Shown in pieces: positions 35,935 to 46,699 of a stretch of 64,000 nucleotides of DNA (positions within the stretch are counted from its first letter, which is position 1; every line of letters starts with the position of its first letter). This DNA comes from Callorhinus ursinus (lineage: Eukaryota; Chordata; Mammalia; Carnivora; Otariidae), in the NCBI RefSeq assembly GCF_003265705.1, contig NW_020312935.1:3927988-3991987 (forward strand). Reading direction: 5' to 3'. The position numbers and the translations under genes were made by a program. The notes under the pieces were generated by a model. The model was given only the letters and a program-made list of their open reading frames with translations, ran no database searches and was not told where the DNA came from.

Positions 35935-37268
35935 TACTAGCAATACGTAAAAACCAAATCTAGCAATATATAAAAAGTAATATATACCATGACCAAGTAG
36001 GATTTACCCCCAAGAATATAAGGTTAATTCAAAATGCAAAAATCAATTAATGTAATATACCATATTAATAAAGGACAAAAAATCATCATCTCAATATAAG
36101 CAGAAAAGTATTTGACAAAATCCAACACTATTCCATATGAACACTCAACAAACTAGAATTAAAGGGAGTTTTACCAAGCTTTAATAAAGGACATCTAAAA
36201 AAACCCCACAGCTGACATCATACTTAATGGTGAAAGACTGAATGTTTTTTCCCTAAGATCAGGAACATGACAAGGTTGTCTATCTCCCCTCACCACTTCT
36301 GTTCAAAATAGTAATGGAGGGTCTAACCAGGGCAATTAGGCAAGAAAAAGAAAGAAACAGCATGTAAATTGAAAAAAAGTAAAACTATCTCCTTTCACAG
36401 ATGATATGAACTTGTATATAAAAAAATTCCAAGGCAACCACTAAAAAAATATTAGCACTAATAAACAAGTTCAGCAAGAAGGGAGGATACAGGATCAATA
36501 TAATAAAATTAACTATATTTCCATAAACTTGAAATGAACTGAAAATGAAATTAAGAAAATAATTCCATTTATAATAGCATCAAAAAGAATAAAATACACA
36601 TAAATATAACAAAGAAACACAGAGCTTATAAATGGAAAACTACAAAACATTGCTGGGTTGAAAGAAATTAAAGATCTAAATAAATGGAAAGATATTCCAT
36701 GTTCATGAATCAGAAGACTACATTGCTAAGATAGCAATATTCACACCAAATTGATCTACAAATTAAACTCCATCTCTATCAAAATCCTGGTTAGCTTTTT
36801 GTAGGAATTGACAAACTGATTGTAAAATTCCTATGGAAAAGCAAAAATTCCAGAACAAAGCCGCAGACTCACACTTCCTGATTTCAAAACTTGCTGCAAT
36901 ACTACAGTAATCAAGATGGTGTGATACTGACATAAAGATAGTCATATGGACCAATGGAATAGAACTGAGAGCCCAAAAATAAACCCTCACATTTATGGTC
37001 AACTGCTTTCTGAAAAGAGTGTCCAGAAAATTTAATGGGGAACTAGTAGTCTTTCCAAAAAAATGGCACTGGGACAATCAGATAGCCACATAAAAAAGAA
37101 CGAAGTTGGATCTGTACCTCACACTAGACACAAAAATTAACACAAAATGGATCACAGACCTAAATGTAAGAACTAAAACTATAGAACTCCAGAAGAAAAC
37201 AGAAGAGTAAATCTTCAAGATGTTGAATTAGGCAAAAGTTTCTTGAATACATCACCTTTAACCCAGAT

Positions 37269-37302
37269 TGTCTAATGATCAATGATGTCTAATGATCAAT
37301 GA
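37269..37302. repeat. 17-bp tandem duplication
   Basis: TGTCTAATGATCAATGA occurs twice head to tail (37269-37285 and 37286-37302) with no mismatch. It ends exactly where the hairpin at 37303 begins. Confidence 0.97.
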
Positions 37303-37354
37303 TGAAGGGCTGCCTATGGAAAAGGTGTTGACCTTTTCCACAGGCAGCCCTTCA
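37303..37354. repeat. 24-bp inverted repeat with 4-base loop
   Basis: Left arm 37303-37326, loop GTTG 37327-37330, right arm 37331-37354. 23 of 24 positions pair; the only mismatch is A at 37316 against C at 37341. It is too short for a typical microRNA precursor. Confidence 0.96.
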
Positions 37355-37376
37355 CATATTTAAAGGAAGGGTTTTT

Positions 37377-37561
37377 ATTTTTTTAAAAGATTTTATTTAT
37401 TTATTTGAGAGAGAGAGAGCACATGAGAGGGGGGAGGGTCAGAGGGAGAAGCAGACTCCCTGCCAAGCAGGGAGCCCGATGCGGGACTCGATCCCGGGAC
37501 TCCAGGATCATGACCTGAGCCGAAGGCAGTCGCCTAACCAACTGAGCCACCCAGGCGCCCA
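37377..37561 (-). mobile_element. CAN-SINE, antisense, with 16-bp target-site duplication
   Basis: TTTTTTTAAAAGATTTTATT lead, GGGACTCGATCCCGGGAC B-box region and GAGCCACCCAGGCGCCCA end. Perfect TAAAGGAAGGGTTTTT at 37361-37376 and 37562-37577. The reverse frame 37401-37682 is mostly SINE translation. Confidence 0.96.
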
Positions 37562-37889
37562 TAAAGGAAGGGTTTTTAAAAGCTGGGGTCCATGAACCAA
37601 CCAAAGCTGGAGTCAGCTTTGGGTGGTCCCTGGAGCTCTTAAAATCATATGTGCTATCAGATATACAATCCTTTGTCTTCACAGAGAATCCTCAGTTGTC
37701 ATCACATTCTAAAATAATTTGTGACCTTCCCCACAATAGTTAAGAACCACTGATTTAAAGTGGACAATGAAGCACTTCATCTTCTCCAGAGGTCTCATTT
37801 CCCCAGAAGAAATGTCTCCAGTTCCTCCAGTCATACCTCTTTATTTCCCCTACTCTATTCCTCAGACATGTTCTTCTCTATTCTTCCCT

Positions 37890-38592
37890 ATCTTACAAAT
37901 GGTAGTCACCTGAAAGTCATGTTTGATTTCTCACCACCCCTCACTCTCACCTACAATCCAACACAAGAGCTGCTAATTTTCCTTTTTGATGTACATGAAT
38001 CCATACAATTTTCTTCCTCGAAGCTGCCATTATCATTTCCAGCCTGAGCTAATGCAGTCTCCTAATGTCCCCTTCCTCCTTCCATGCTCACTCCTTTTTC
38101 AGCCATTCTTCATATGGCAGCCGTGAACAATCAATCTATCTAAAATGTAAAGTACATCATGTTACTTTCTTGCTTGAAACCCTTGGTGGATTCCCATGGC
38201 ATTCAAAAAATGTTAACCTCCTACACATGGTCCTTAAGACCTTGGGTCATCTGGCCCCAGCCTTCCCCTCTGATGCCAACTTACTCTCTCCTTCCCCTCA
38301 TTCACTGTGTTCGAGTGACAGTAGCCTGTGCGTAGTTCCTAGCACATGTTAAGTTTCTTCCCATCTAAGGACGTTGCACTCTATCAGAATGTTCTTCATC
38401 CTGTTCTTCCCCCTTCTTCAGTCCTCCATTTAAATATTTCCTCAAATACAGTCTCTGACATTTTCCCCTATAGACTAAGCTCCATGAAGGTAGGTTCCAT
38501 ATCTGTCTTTTACTGCTGTATTTCTAATAACTAATACAGTGGTCGGTACATGATAAACATTCAAAAACCCCACTGAATGAATGAATACACGG
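37890..38592 (+). mobile_element. LINE-2, ORF2 C-terminal part and 3' end
   Basis: GTCATGTTTGATTTCTCACC, CCTACAATCCAACACAAGAGC, TTGCTTGAAACCCTTGGTGG, CCTTAAGACCTTGGGTCATCTGG, ACTAAGCTCCATGAAGGTAG and closing GAATGAATGAAT follow L2 order across 700 bases. Frames at 37760-38534 are broken pieces of the L2 ORF or chance. Long and well preserved for an L2, whose activity predates the eutherian radiation. Confidence 0.85.
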
Positions 38593-38594
38593 TC

Positions 38595-40468
38595 TCAAGT
38601 CCTCCCACCATTCTCAACACATTCTCATGTGTAATATACCTCTGAAGATGTGGTCCCCAAAACTAACTCAAATTTCCAGCTGAGGCCCAACTCTTACAGA
38701 AACATCTAGCTATGCCATATTCATCCAATTTTTTCCTTTCTAATATCAAAATAGCCTATTTTGTAAACCTCCCCCAAGAAAACGGTCTAGTTAGCTTTGC
38801 TAGCTGTGTATCTGTCCCATTGGTAAATATGACCATTCATATATTCAGTATGTCATAAGTAAAAGAGAGATTCTAAATATGGACTCAGAAAATAGCAGTA
38901 CAGAATGCAGGAAGCCTCTGCTCACAATTCAGTGTTCTCTGTACTGCCTCCCTAAAATCAGGTGAAGACTTCAGATTTACTTCTAATTAAATTAAACTTT
39001 GGCCCCCAAGTACAAAATATTTCAGCATTTGGGTCACAAGAATATGTACAACAAAAGACTCTATTGCTGTCACACTGCCTCCATGATGTCTGATGGCTCA
39101 TCAGTTTGCTTCCTCTTCACTCTACTTGCTACAAAACACAAAGGCACCAGCAGTCCCCAGTGCCCAGGGATTCCCCTGGACACAAGAGATTCAGCTTGTT
39201 TTCTGAGTGGCAGGAGTAAGCTCAAAAGATGTTCTACAATTCAGACACACAAACAAGTTAGAGCTGGAAGAGGTCACTGAAAAATTGGACTTGCCATCTC
39301 CGCTTTGTTCGATAAGCAGCCCACAAAATCAAACCAGCCTGCTAAAATTATTACCATCTCCATACTTACCAACAATGATGTAGTGGACAGCAGAGAGTAT
39401 TAATCACCTGAAAATATCTAATCAGAGTAGAGACCTTTTATATTACCATTCAAATTCTTAACTGCCCCCGGCCTGATTTCTTTTAAGCAAAGGCCCACAG
39501 GCCTTACTCATTTCATGGTTATTTTTTCTAGTTATGTAGCCTTTATTTTTATCCTGGTGTCTCATTTTGTCCACCTCCCCCTTCCTTTCTTTCCCTTCAG
39601 ATGGACAGAACCTGGTTCCTATCACCTAGAGATGAATTAATCTTTCCAAATATCCTGACATTGCCTTCCTAGGAAAGTTCCCTGGAGCTCTGTAGCTGCT
39701 GGAGAAGAGAGGCAGCTTGGCTTTGACTTTAATATACATTTTGAAATACCTTTTGCAGGACGGCTGGAAATAAGGAACTAATAACAAAGGACTTCTAAAA
39801 TTACCGGTAAATCTGAAGCATTCCGCCTGGTGCACAGCTTTTGAGAGTCTTTAATTCATCAATTAAGTGATCAAAGATCTTGTTCAAGATATGATTACAT
39901 TTCTTTTGTTCTCTTTGCGCAATCATATTAAAATTGATAGCATTCCTAAAATCAAACAGGTTCCAAAGCTAAAAATAAAAACAGACGAAATGACACCCTA
40001 ACATTCATCACTTTCTAAAGGCAAGGCTATGACTGGCCCTTAACTATCCTGAGATACAAATGCTAGGACAAACCATTCTACAGTGATCATATCAAAGGAG
40101 GAACCTGACGCTTCCACACTCCTAAAGCAGCTACCATGCATTTAGGCTGTAGCCAGGCCCTTCTCAGTAAAGGGTGGGGAGGGAGAGTTGTGGCTACCCT
40201 ATCAAAGCCAAACCCAAGAGCAAATCTTTTCAGTGATAGAGAATGGAGGTCCCTGAGCGTCTGCTGATGGCCTTTGTCACATGCACGGGATTAGTCTTCC
40301 TTATAGCACTAAAAACAAAACAAAACAATGTCACAGCCCAAGAATCAGAAGGAAATGTTCCGTAAGTTACCACAATCCTTACTCCTTGTTCCCCAGGAGT
40401 CAGTTATTCTGCTTGTATTTTGTTTGAACATTCCCAATCATCTAAAGGAGCAACTTATTAATAAGCCA
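38595..40468. other. Unannotated unique sequence
   Basis: No strong repeat or exon recognised. 39250-39300 (GTTAGAGCTGGAAGAGGTCAC) hints at an L3/CR1-like fossil. Confidence 0.45.
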
Positions 40469-40596
40469 TTTCAGTAAAAGGTCAGATGATAAATATATTA
40501 GGCTTTGGGGTCCACTCAGTCTCTTTCACAACTACTCAGCTCCACCAGTGGACCATGAAAGCAGCCACAGATGACATGTCAATAAATGGACATCAC

Positions 40597-40780
40597 GGGG
40601 CGCCTGGGTGGCTCAGATGGTTAAGCGTCTGCCTTCAGCTCAAGTCATGATCCCAGGGTCCTGGGATGGAGCCCCACATCTGGCTTCTGGCTCAGCAGGG
40701 AGGCCGCCTCTCCCTCTCCCTCTGTCTCTCCCCCACTAATGTTCTCTATCTCTGTGTCTCGAATGAATAAATAAAATCTT
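40597..40780 (+). mobile_element. CAN-SINE, sense, with microsatellite at its tail
   Basis: Starts GGGGCGCCTGGGTGGCTCAG and ends AATAAATAAAATCTTTT. The left target site AATAAATGGACAT (40581-40593) reappears after the tail with an inserted tetranucleotide run. Confidence 0.95.
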
Positions 40781-40827
40781 TTAATAAATAAATAAATGGA
40801 TGGATGGATGGACGGACGGACAGACAT
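40781..40827 (+). repeat. (AATA)n-(TGGA)n-(CGGA)n compound microsatellite
   Basis: AATAAATAAATAA leads into four TGGA-type and two CGGA-type units. It lies at the junction of the SINE tail and the right target-site duplication. Confidence 0.9.
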
Positions 40828-40914
40828 TGCTGTGATCTAGTAACCCTTGACTCACAAAAGCAAGCACTAGGCCACATTTGCCTGCAGACTCTAGTTTGCC
40901 GATCTTTGCTCTAA

Positions 40915-43206
40915 AACATGGTCCTGACCATAACACACCCTTGCAGACTTTAGTCGACAGCACACAAGTGCTGGGCAGCTTGCAGGAGAGTTCTTACTCT
41001 GACCTCAGAACAGAAAAAGGGAATTAGTCTGATAAGGGAAAAAAAAGGTCATTGAGCCACAAATGCAACTTTTGTGTGGTTTTCTCTTCAAAAAGTTCAT
41101 TTTACCCTCCAAATAAAATTTCTCGGCAATGTTCATTGTTCCTTTTAAAGAACATTAGATTTTGCATTGCATCCCAGTTATTTATTACCTGAGTTTTGGT
41201 CTTAACAAATATGATTTTGTTATCCTCTGTCATCAATGGAGCAAGCACATGTGGTTTTGATTGACAAAATTGTGATAAAATTCACTGCATCCTTTAAAAA
41301 AGTGATTGAAAAGTTTTCAGACTCTTGCAGAGAACGTAGGGGGGAAAACGAGAGGATTGAATTTCAACAAAAGACATGCCAGATTTTTTTTCCTGCTCTT
41401 ATTATTCAACATTCTCCCACTACTCAGTATCTAATTAGATACTAGAACAATCCAGGAATCATGTGTTTCTCTTTAAACTTTTGGCAAAGTCCATCTCACT
41501 ATGGTTAACGTTGGGTACACTTAGGTTCCCCTCCAGGGACCAGTACTGGGTGACATCATATGCCATGTCACAAACAATGGAACATAAATAAGTGCGCATG
41601 CTCGGAGACATGCAAAACACCTACAGTCACTCTGGTTTTCTCTCTTTTCATTCACTTTAAATCCATGTTCATTTGGTTGCTGGAAAACCCTCCTTTGTCT
41701 CTCAAGGTTTTCAGAAACGGATATCCCTTGCTATTATTGTCCCCCAGAAAAATCACAGTTCAATTAAAAAAAAAATCTCATGGATCACATAATAGTTTGG
41801 TCTGCCTTGTCAAGTACTATTGGAATGGCTTTCTTGATTAACCTAAGACTGGACAAAACACAATACATTCCCCAAGAACACCATGGCAAGTCACCACATA
41901 ACCTATTTGCCCTTATAAATAAGTCACCAACTGGGCAAGAAAAAAGAGAAAGGACACAATGCAAACAACTTGACCTTCAAAGTTGTCTGGCATGTGGCTG
42001 TTTTCCTTATGATCTGATATCCATATCTGAAAACCACGATCCTATTCACGCTACACCCTTTCTGATACAGAACCAGAGCAGACAGAAGTTATGTAACTCA
42101 TCAGCTACTAGGGAAATGTTGAGAATGCCAAAAAATACACAGACATAGTCAGACCTTTTTAACTTGAAAAAAAAATGTGTTGTTTGTGAATGGGGAATAC
42201 ATATCCTGAAACTCTTCCATATGTCTATTTTCCTTCTCCTGGGCTACATTCCAGAGAGGTCATGGTGGTTCCACGTTTTTCTCTAAAATATGAAAAACTA
42301 TTGCTGAATAGGTTTTATAAATGGTTTTCTTCACAGTGACTAACGTACAAATTCTCCACATAATTGCTTTCAAATGAATTTACCAATTTTCAGAATTCCT
42401 TGGCCAGGTAATTCCTGATTGAAGATATAATTTGAAAAGTCACTCTCATCAGATGGTCCTCACCTACTGTTGCTGGGAAATGAACACTTTTTAAAGAATA
42501 CAACAATTGACAATGCAGTCTACTTAGTAATACTGCCCCATGGCTACAGATATTGTACTATTGACCAAATGCCTAACATGAGCATAATACTTTCTAAACT
42601 TCCTTTTTAAATGAACTGTTATAGAATACTCCTTTGAGGGATGAAGGTACCACTCATTTGTAGAACCTAAGCCTTTCACTGGGTCATCCACTATATGCAA
42701 AATATCACAGTAAATTATGATCCTACAGTGGACATGCATTCTTATATGAGTCGTTTTTGCTTCCCAAAACCATCAGGTCAGCCATCTCACTTATCTGGCT
42801 TAATGAAAAATTCCAGGCAAATGACCATCACCTGTAGGATTCCCACAATAAGCTGTACCAAACTGACCAACAGTCCTACTGCCAGTAAGTTCTCCATTTC
42901 TGTTGCTTTTTCAGTAGGTTCCTTTCAATTATTTTCTCTCTTTGGTTCTATGTCTTTATTTATGTTATTCCATACCACCTCCAAGGCAGAAATGTTGGCT
43001 GTGGGCATCCAAGAAAATCATAAATAATCCAAAACTGTATAAAGTGAATCTAACTGAAAGAAGGGTGATAGATTTGATGAACATCTGAACCATTTGGATC
43101 ACTTCTAACTCAAAAGACTATCTCCAATTCAAGTATTTTAGCCAGGGCACGGTTCAAAGCAATAACATTCTAAAGATGATCTCCACTCATCTTCATATCT
43201 CTGGTC
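40915..43206. other. Unannotated unique sequence
   Basis: No repeat or exon recognised. Frames at 41780-42148 (122 codons) and 42695-43027 (110 codons) show no domain or start context and are not called. Confidence 0.5.
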
Positions 43207-43223
43207 AAAGGCGCTATAATCTC

Positions 43224-43420
43224 GGGGCGCCTGGGTGGCTCAGTTGGTTAAGCGACTGCCTTTGGCTCCGGTCACAGTCCCGGGGTCCTGGGATCGAGCC
43301 CCGCATCGGGCTCCCTGCTCGGCGGGAAGCCTGCTTTTCCCTCTCCCACTCCCCCCGCTTGTGTTCCCTCTCTCTCTGTCAATTAAATAAATAAAATCTT
43401 TAAAAAAAAAAATTTAAAAA
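43224..43420 (+). mobile_element. CAN-SINE, sense, with 17-bp target-site duplication
   Basis: Full-length, with head GGGGCGCCTGGGTGGCTCAG, B box GGGATCGAGCCCCGC and AATAAATAAAATCTTT tail. Duplications AAAGGCGCTATAATCTC (43207-43223) and AAAGGCGCAATAATCTC (43421-43437) differ at one base. Frame 43176-43394 is SINE translation. Confidence 0.97.
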
Positions 43421-43931
43421 AAAGGCGCAATAATCTCCATATCTCATTGTTATAGGGATCAAGGATATTTGCATGTAGTTTTTTTAGTAAATTAAAAATA
43501 TTTTGGAAAGAAATTCATTATGTTAAAAACAATTACAAATTCATATTGATGTACCTTTCTTTGGCTCAGAGTTCTATCCTGTCAATGGAACTATCAATCT
43601 ATTATTTTATTTTTTTATACATCTATTATTTTAAAATTTGGCTTTGTATGGAAGCTTCTCAACTGGTTTTAATTGTTTTCATTTTCTTTCCCAGAATTGT
43701 TTCTAGCTCCACTACATTTTTATTCAGTTACAGCAAACAGAGCAACATGCGATGGTTATTCTAGGAGCAGATACATTATGATCTTTAAAAAGGCATATTC
43801 TTATATACTATATGGTTTAATTTCTTCTATATACAAGCCTACCCAAAAACTCAACTTGTTTCCTCCACTATTCTCAGATACAGCAATGGGTGATGTTTTC
43901 CCACTGGCTCCTGTGGTAACTGGCAAGAGTT

Positions 43932-43948
43932 AAGATGGGGAAAGTTTC
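43932..43948. repeat. Left target-site duplication of the U4 retrocopy
   Basis: AAGATGGGGAAAGTTTC, identical to 44014-44030. Confidence 0.95.
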
Positions 43949-44014
43949 AGCTTTGCTCAGTGGCAGTATCGTAGCCAATGAGGTTTATCCGAGGCGCGAT
44001 TATTGCTAATTGAA
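43949..44014 (+). pseudogene. RNU4 pseudogene: Truncated U4 snRNA retrocopy (5' 65 or so nt)
   Basis: The 66 bases from AGCTTTGCTCAGTGGC through GGTTTATCCGAGGCGCGATT and ATTGCTAATTGAA match the 5' portion of spliceosomal U4 RNA, including the U6-pairing region and the 5' stem-loop, with one visible change (T for G in the TTTGCGCAG start). The remaining 3' part of the 145-nt RNA is absent and there is no poly-A tail. A perfect 17-bp duplication, AAGATGGGGAAAGTTTC, flanks it (43932-43948 and 44014-44030; the boundary A at 44014 is ambiguous). This is the structure of a 3'-truncated snRNA pseudogene inserted by retrotransposition. No proximal sequence element is evident upstream, so it is unlikely to be expressed. 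Confidence 0.95.
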
Positions 44015-44030
44015 AGATGGGGAAAGTTTC
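44014..44030. repeat. Right target-site duplication of the U4 retrocopy
   Basis: AAGATGGGGAAAGTTTC, identical to 43932-43948. Confidence 0.95.
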
Positions 44031-44239
44031 TTTCTTCTACTTATTAACCTAATAGCTATAACAACCAGAAAATTCTGCAAGTTAGTGTTTTAAGCTATTA
44101 TTTCAGACAGCTTTGAAAATTAGAAAAAAAAATAATACTACTAAATGCTTTTGAAAGCACATAGTCACCATTTATAGAATTAAAATCAGGATATATGACT
44201 TCCAAAACACTGACAAGAACAGAAGCAAAGAGCGTAGTT

Positions 44240-45010
44240 TATGGCTGAAAAGACAAGAAACAGCAAAAATACATTTTTAAAAGGAAGCTCTGAAAGAAAT
44301 AACCGTAATATGGATTATCCTAATAATATAATAAATATAAATGAGTTAAACACCCCTATTGTGGATAAAAATTCTTAGATTGGATTTAAAAATTGCCTCA
44401 GCATTTACAAAGTGACACAAAAAGTTAAAAAGGATGGACAAAAATATAATAGACTAACATAAACCAAAAGAAAGTGATAGTTCTTATATTAGTATCAGCA
44501 AAAGCAAAAATCAAGGCAAAGCATTAAATGAAGAAAGAGGGTATTAATATATTAATAGAAGGTACAAGATATATAATGAAACTCAAACAACTATTAACTT
44601 TTATACATGGAATAACATTTCCCTGAAATAGAAAGATAAATCTAAAAGAAATAAAGGGAAAAAATAACAAAAACTCAAGAAACGCCAGAGTATAAATTTG
44701 ACAGATGTATAAATAACAATACATATGATTACCCCATACAAAACCAACATTTTAATATCCACAGAACATTCATATTATTTTACCATATACTACCTACAAA
44801 GAAATATTGACTAAACTCAAAATAGTAAAAAATTATACAGGCAGCAAATTCCATTATCTGTCCACAGTGTAATAAACATTTAAGCATAAATAAAACAAAA
44901 ACGTACAAAAACCTTCAACAACCTGAACACTTTTAGGGTCTCCTAAGTAAAAGTACTCACAGATCATTTAGGAAATAGTAACAATGGAAACACTACTATA
45001 GCAACACCTA
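44240..45010 (+). mobile_element. Old LINE-1 fragment, ORF2 endonuclease region
   Basis: AATGAGTTAAACACCCCTATTG, AGTATCAGCAAAAGCAAAAATCAAGGC and later AAACTCAAACAACTATTAAC resemble the endonuclease part of an L1M ORF2, strongly decayed. No intact frame. Confidence 0.6.
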
Positions 45011-45080
45011 TAAGGTGTAATAAAGCTATGCCCAGAGGCAAATTAATAGTCTGAATTATTAAACAGTAAATAATCAAAAT

Positions 45081-45146
45081 AAATTAACTAAAATATTCAA
45101 ATATAAATATATATACATATATATAAATTAACTAAAATATTCAAAT
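45081..45146. repeat. Local 22-bp duplication in an AT-rich tract
   Basis: AAATTAACTAAAATATTCAA plus two bases recurs at 45081 and 45125 (period 44), separated by alternating AT and CATATA. Confidence 0.85.
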
Positions 45147-45403
45147 CCATATATATGTATGTATGTTTTAATGCATATGGTATCCTATTAAAGAAGTCTA
45201 TTACACTCAATCTTTATATTCACGGAGAAAATGCTTGATGGTTGGCTCCTGTCTACTCCTTGTGGATAAGGAAAGGAAGACCTATCAGTAACACACCAAC
45301 CGCTATGCTTAGAGAGAATGCTATCAAGAAAAAGTAAACAAATAAATACACAGCTGCAGCCAACATGAGTTTTACTAGCTATACATACTGAACAACCCAG
45401 GTC

Positions 45404-45777
45404 AAGAGTTCCCAAATATTGTTCTATACACAATAGTTGTGTCAAAGTACAGGATACTTTTTTTTTTTAAGATTTTATTCATTTATTTGACAGAGAGAGA
45501 GAGAGAAGAAGAGAGGGAACACAAGCAGGGCGAGTGGGAGAGGGAGAAGCAGGCCTCCCGCTGAGCAAGGAGCCTGACGCGGGACTCGATCCCAGGACTC
45601 TGGGATCATGACTGAGCCACCCAGGCTCCCCTGGGTACTTATTTTTAAAAGTAGGATTCCTGGGTCTTACAACAGAACTTCCAAATGAAAAATCTCCAGG
45701 AGTAAGACTCAGGTGTCTGTACTTTTAATAAAGCCTGCTGGTGACTTTAAGGCATACCCACTCTGGGGAACCACTAC
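45404..45777 (+). mobile_element. MER5A/MER20-like hAT fossil, split by a SINE
   Basis: Left end AAGAGTTCCCAAATATTG (45405-45422); right part AGACTCAGGTGTCTGTACTTTTAAT and end ACTCTGGGGAACCACTAC. The SINE at 45461-45631 interrupts it. Confidence 0.7.
45461..45631 (-). mobile_element. CAN-SINE, antisense, with an internal deletion
   Basis: T-run, AAGATTTTATTCATTTATTTG, GACTCGATCCCAGGAC, then ATCATGACTGAGCCACCCAGG and CTCCCC. Against the other copies about 27 bases are missing between ATCATGA and CTGAGCC, next to the 3' edge of the pol III A box. Imperfect duplications AGGATACTT and GGGTACTTA flank it. Confidence 0.9.
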
Positions 45778-46157
45778 ATACTGATCTTAATTTTTAGGGA
45801 TCAGGCAATATGGAAAAGTTACTAAACACAGGAAGACAATCAGCAAATTGAGAGAGAAGAAAAACTAAGATGTCAGAGCTAATGTTAACACAGCAAACAG
45901 TAGAGAATATTTGACTTGCAGTCTCAATAGGATTAACGACACTTTTTCATCATTAAAACAATAGAATGGGGAAAAGGGGGAGAAGAAACTACCTGAGAAT
46001 AACAATGAATCTTTCAAAATTTATATTAAAAAAAAAAGATGGGTGATGCCATCAGTAAAGGCAGTGAAGATCAGAAAAGAAACTCCAGAAAACTGAGTAA
46101 GCAAATCAGAAGACAAGAATTCTCCATGTAATAAGAGTTTTTAAAAGAGCAAATATA

Positions 46158-46350
46158 GGGGCACCTGGATGGCCCAGGCAGTTGGGCATCTGACTCTTGA
46201 TTCTGCCTGAGGTCATGATCTCAAGCCATGGGATCAAGCCCCGCATCAGGTTCTGTGCTCAACGCGGAGTCTTCTTGTCCCTCTCCCTCTGCTCCTTCCT
46301 TTACTCTCCATCTCTATCTCTAAAATAAGTAAATTAAGTATTTTTAAAAA
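46158..46350 (+). mobile_element. CAN-SINE, older subtype, sense
   Basis: GGGGCACCTGGATGGCCCAG, GACTCTTGATTCTGCC, GGGATCAAGCCCCGC and a CTAAAATAAGTAAATTAAG tail. More diverged than its neighbours; target-site duplications are not clear. Confidence 0.9.
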
Positions 46351-46474
46351 TACAATAAAATAGCCAATGTAGAGAATAGAGAAATGTAGAAATATATGAG
46401 GACTTCATAATGTGTCAATTTGACTAAGATGGATTACATTTGCCAGAATCCCACTTCTTATATATACATACATA

Positions 46475-46695
46475 CTATTGTTGTACCACTGTCCTAAGTA
46501 ATTATATATCCAGTCCTCACAACTGTCTTATAAGACTGATTCTGTAACTATCCACATTTTATAAATGAGGAAACTAAGACACAAAGGAGTTCACATGACT
46601 AAGTCATAAAGTGTTACAGCATATAACTAGTCAGTGTGAGAGCTGGGTTGGAAACTATACCCACTGGCTCCTAAGTCCACCCTTTTAATCACAAC
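46475..46695 (-). mobile_element. MIR, antisense
   Basis: CCACTGTCCTAAGTAATTATATA, CAGTCCTCACAACTGTC, ACATTTTATAAATGAGGAAAC, and GAGAGCTGGGTTGGAAAC are in antisense MIR order. Confidence 0.8.
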
Positions 46696-46699
46696 CAAT

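Larger units (their letters stand above)
32930..37255 (+). mobile_element. Old LINE-1 body, ORF1 end through ORF2, dead, split by two SINEs
   Basis: ORF1-side sequence with a coiled-coil-like Lys/Glu-rich frame at 32994-33317, then CCAGCAAAACTGTATTTCAAAAATGAAG-like ORF1 end (33416-33445), endonuclease region (AATATATGCACCTAACAAC near 34278; AAGGTATATTCTCTAACCACAG near 34596) and reverse-transcriptase region. The catalytic YADD-type box is visible at 36394-36417 as residues F-T-D-D-M-N-L-Y, with the usual Ala changed to Thr. Many stops and indels make it inactive. It stops at about 37255 without the L1 3' end. CAN-SINEs at 34849-35040 and 35739-35934 interrupt it. ORF-like frames within it are fragments. 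Confidence 0.88.
40471..40912 (-). mobile_element. hAT-like DNA transposon fossil, split by a SINE
   Basis: Same family as 19186-19380. AAAGGTCAGATGATAAATATATTAGGC, ACAACTACTCAGCTCCACC and AAAGCAGCCACAGATGACATG precede the SINE; AGGCCACATTTGCCTGC and TAGTTTGCCGATC follow it. The strand label is relative to the other copy and not certain. The SINE insertion at 40597 is younger. Confidence 0.65.

Noticed and set aside
37303..37354. Hairpin as a microRNA precursor
   Set aside because: 24-bp arms and a 4-base loop are well below the usual 55-70-nt precursor with a larger loop; no star-strand features can be argued.
37401..37682. Apparently conserved peptides (WVAQLVRRLPSAQVMI-like) shared by frames at 37401, 57580 and others
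   Set aside because: These are translations of antisense CAN-SINEs, so the similarity reflects the repeat and not a protein family.
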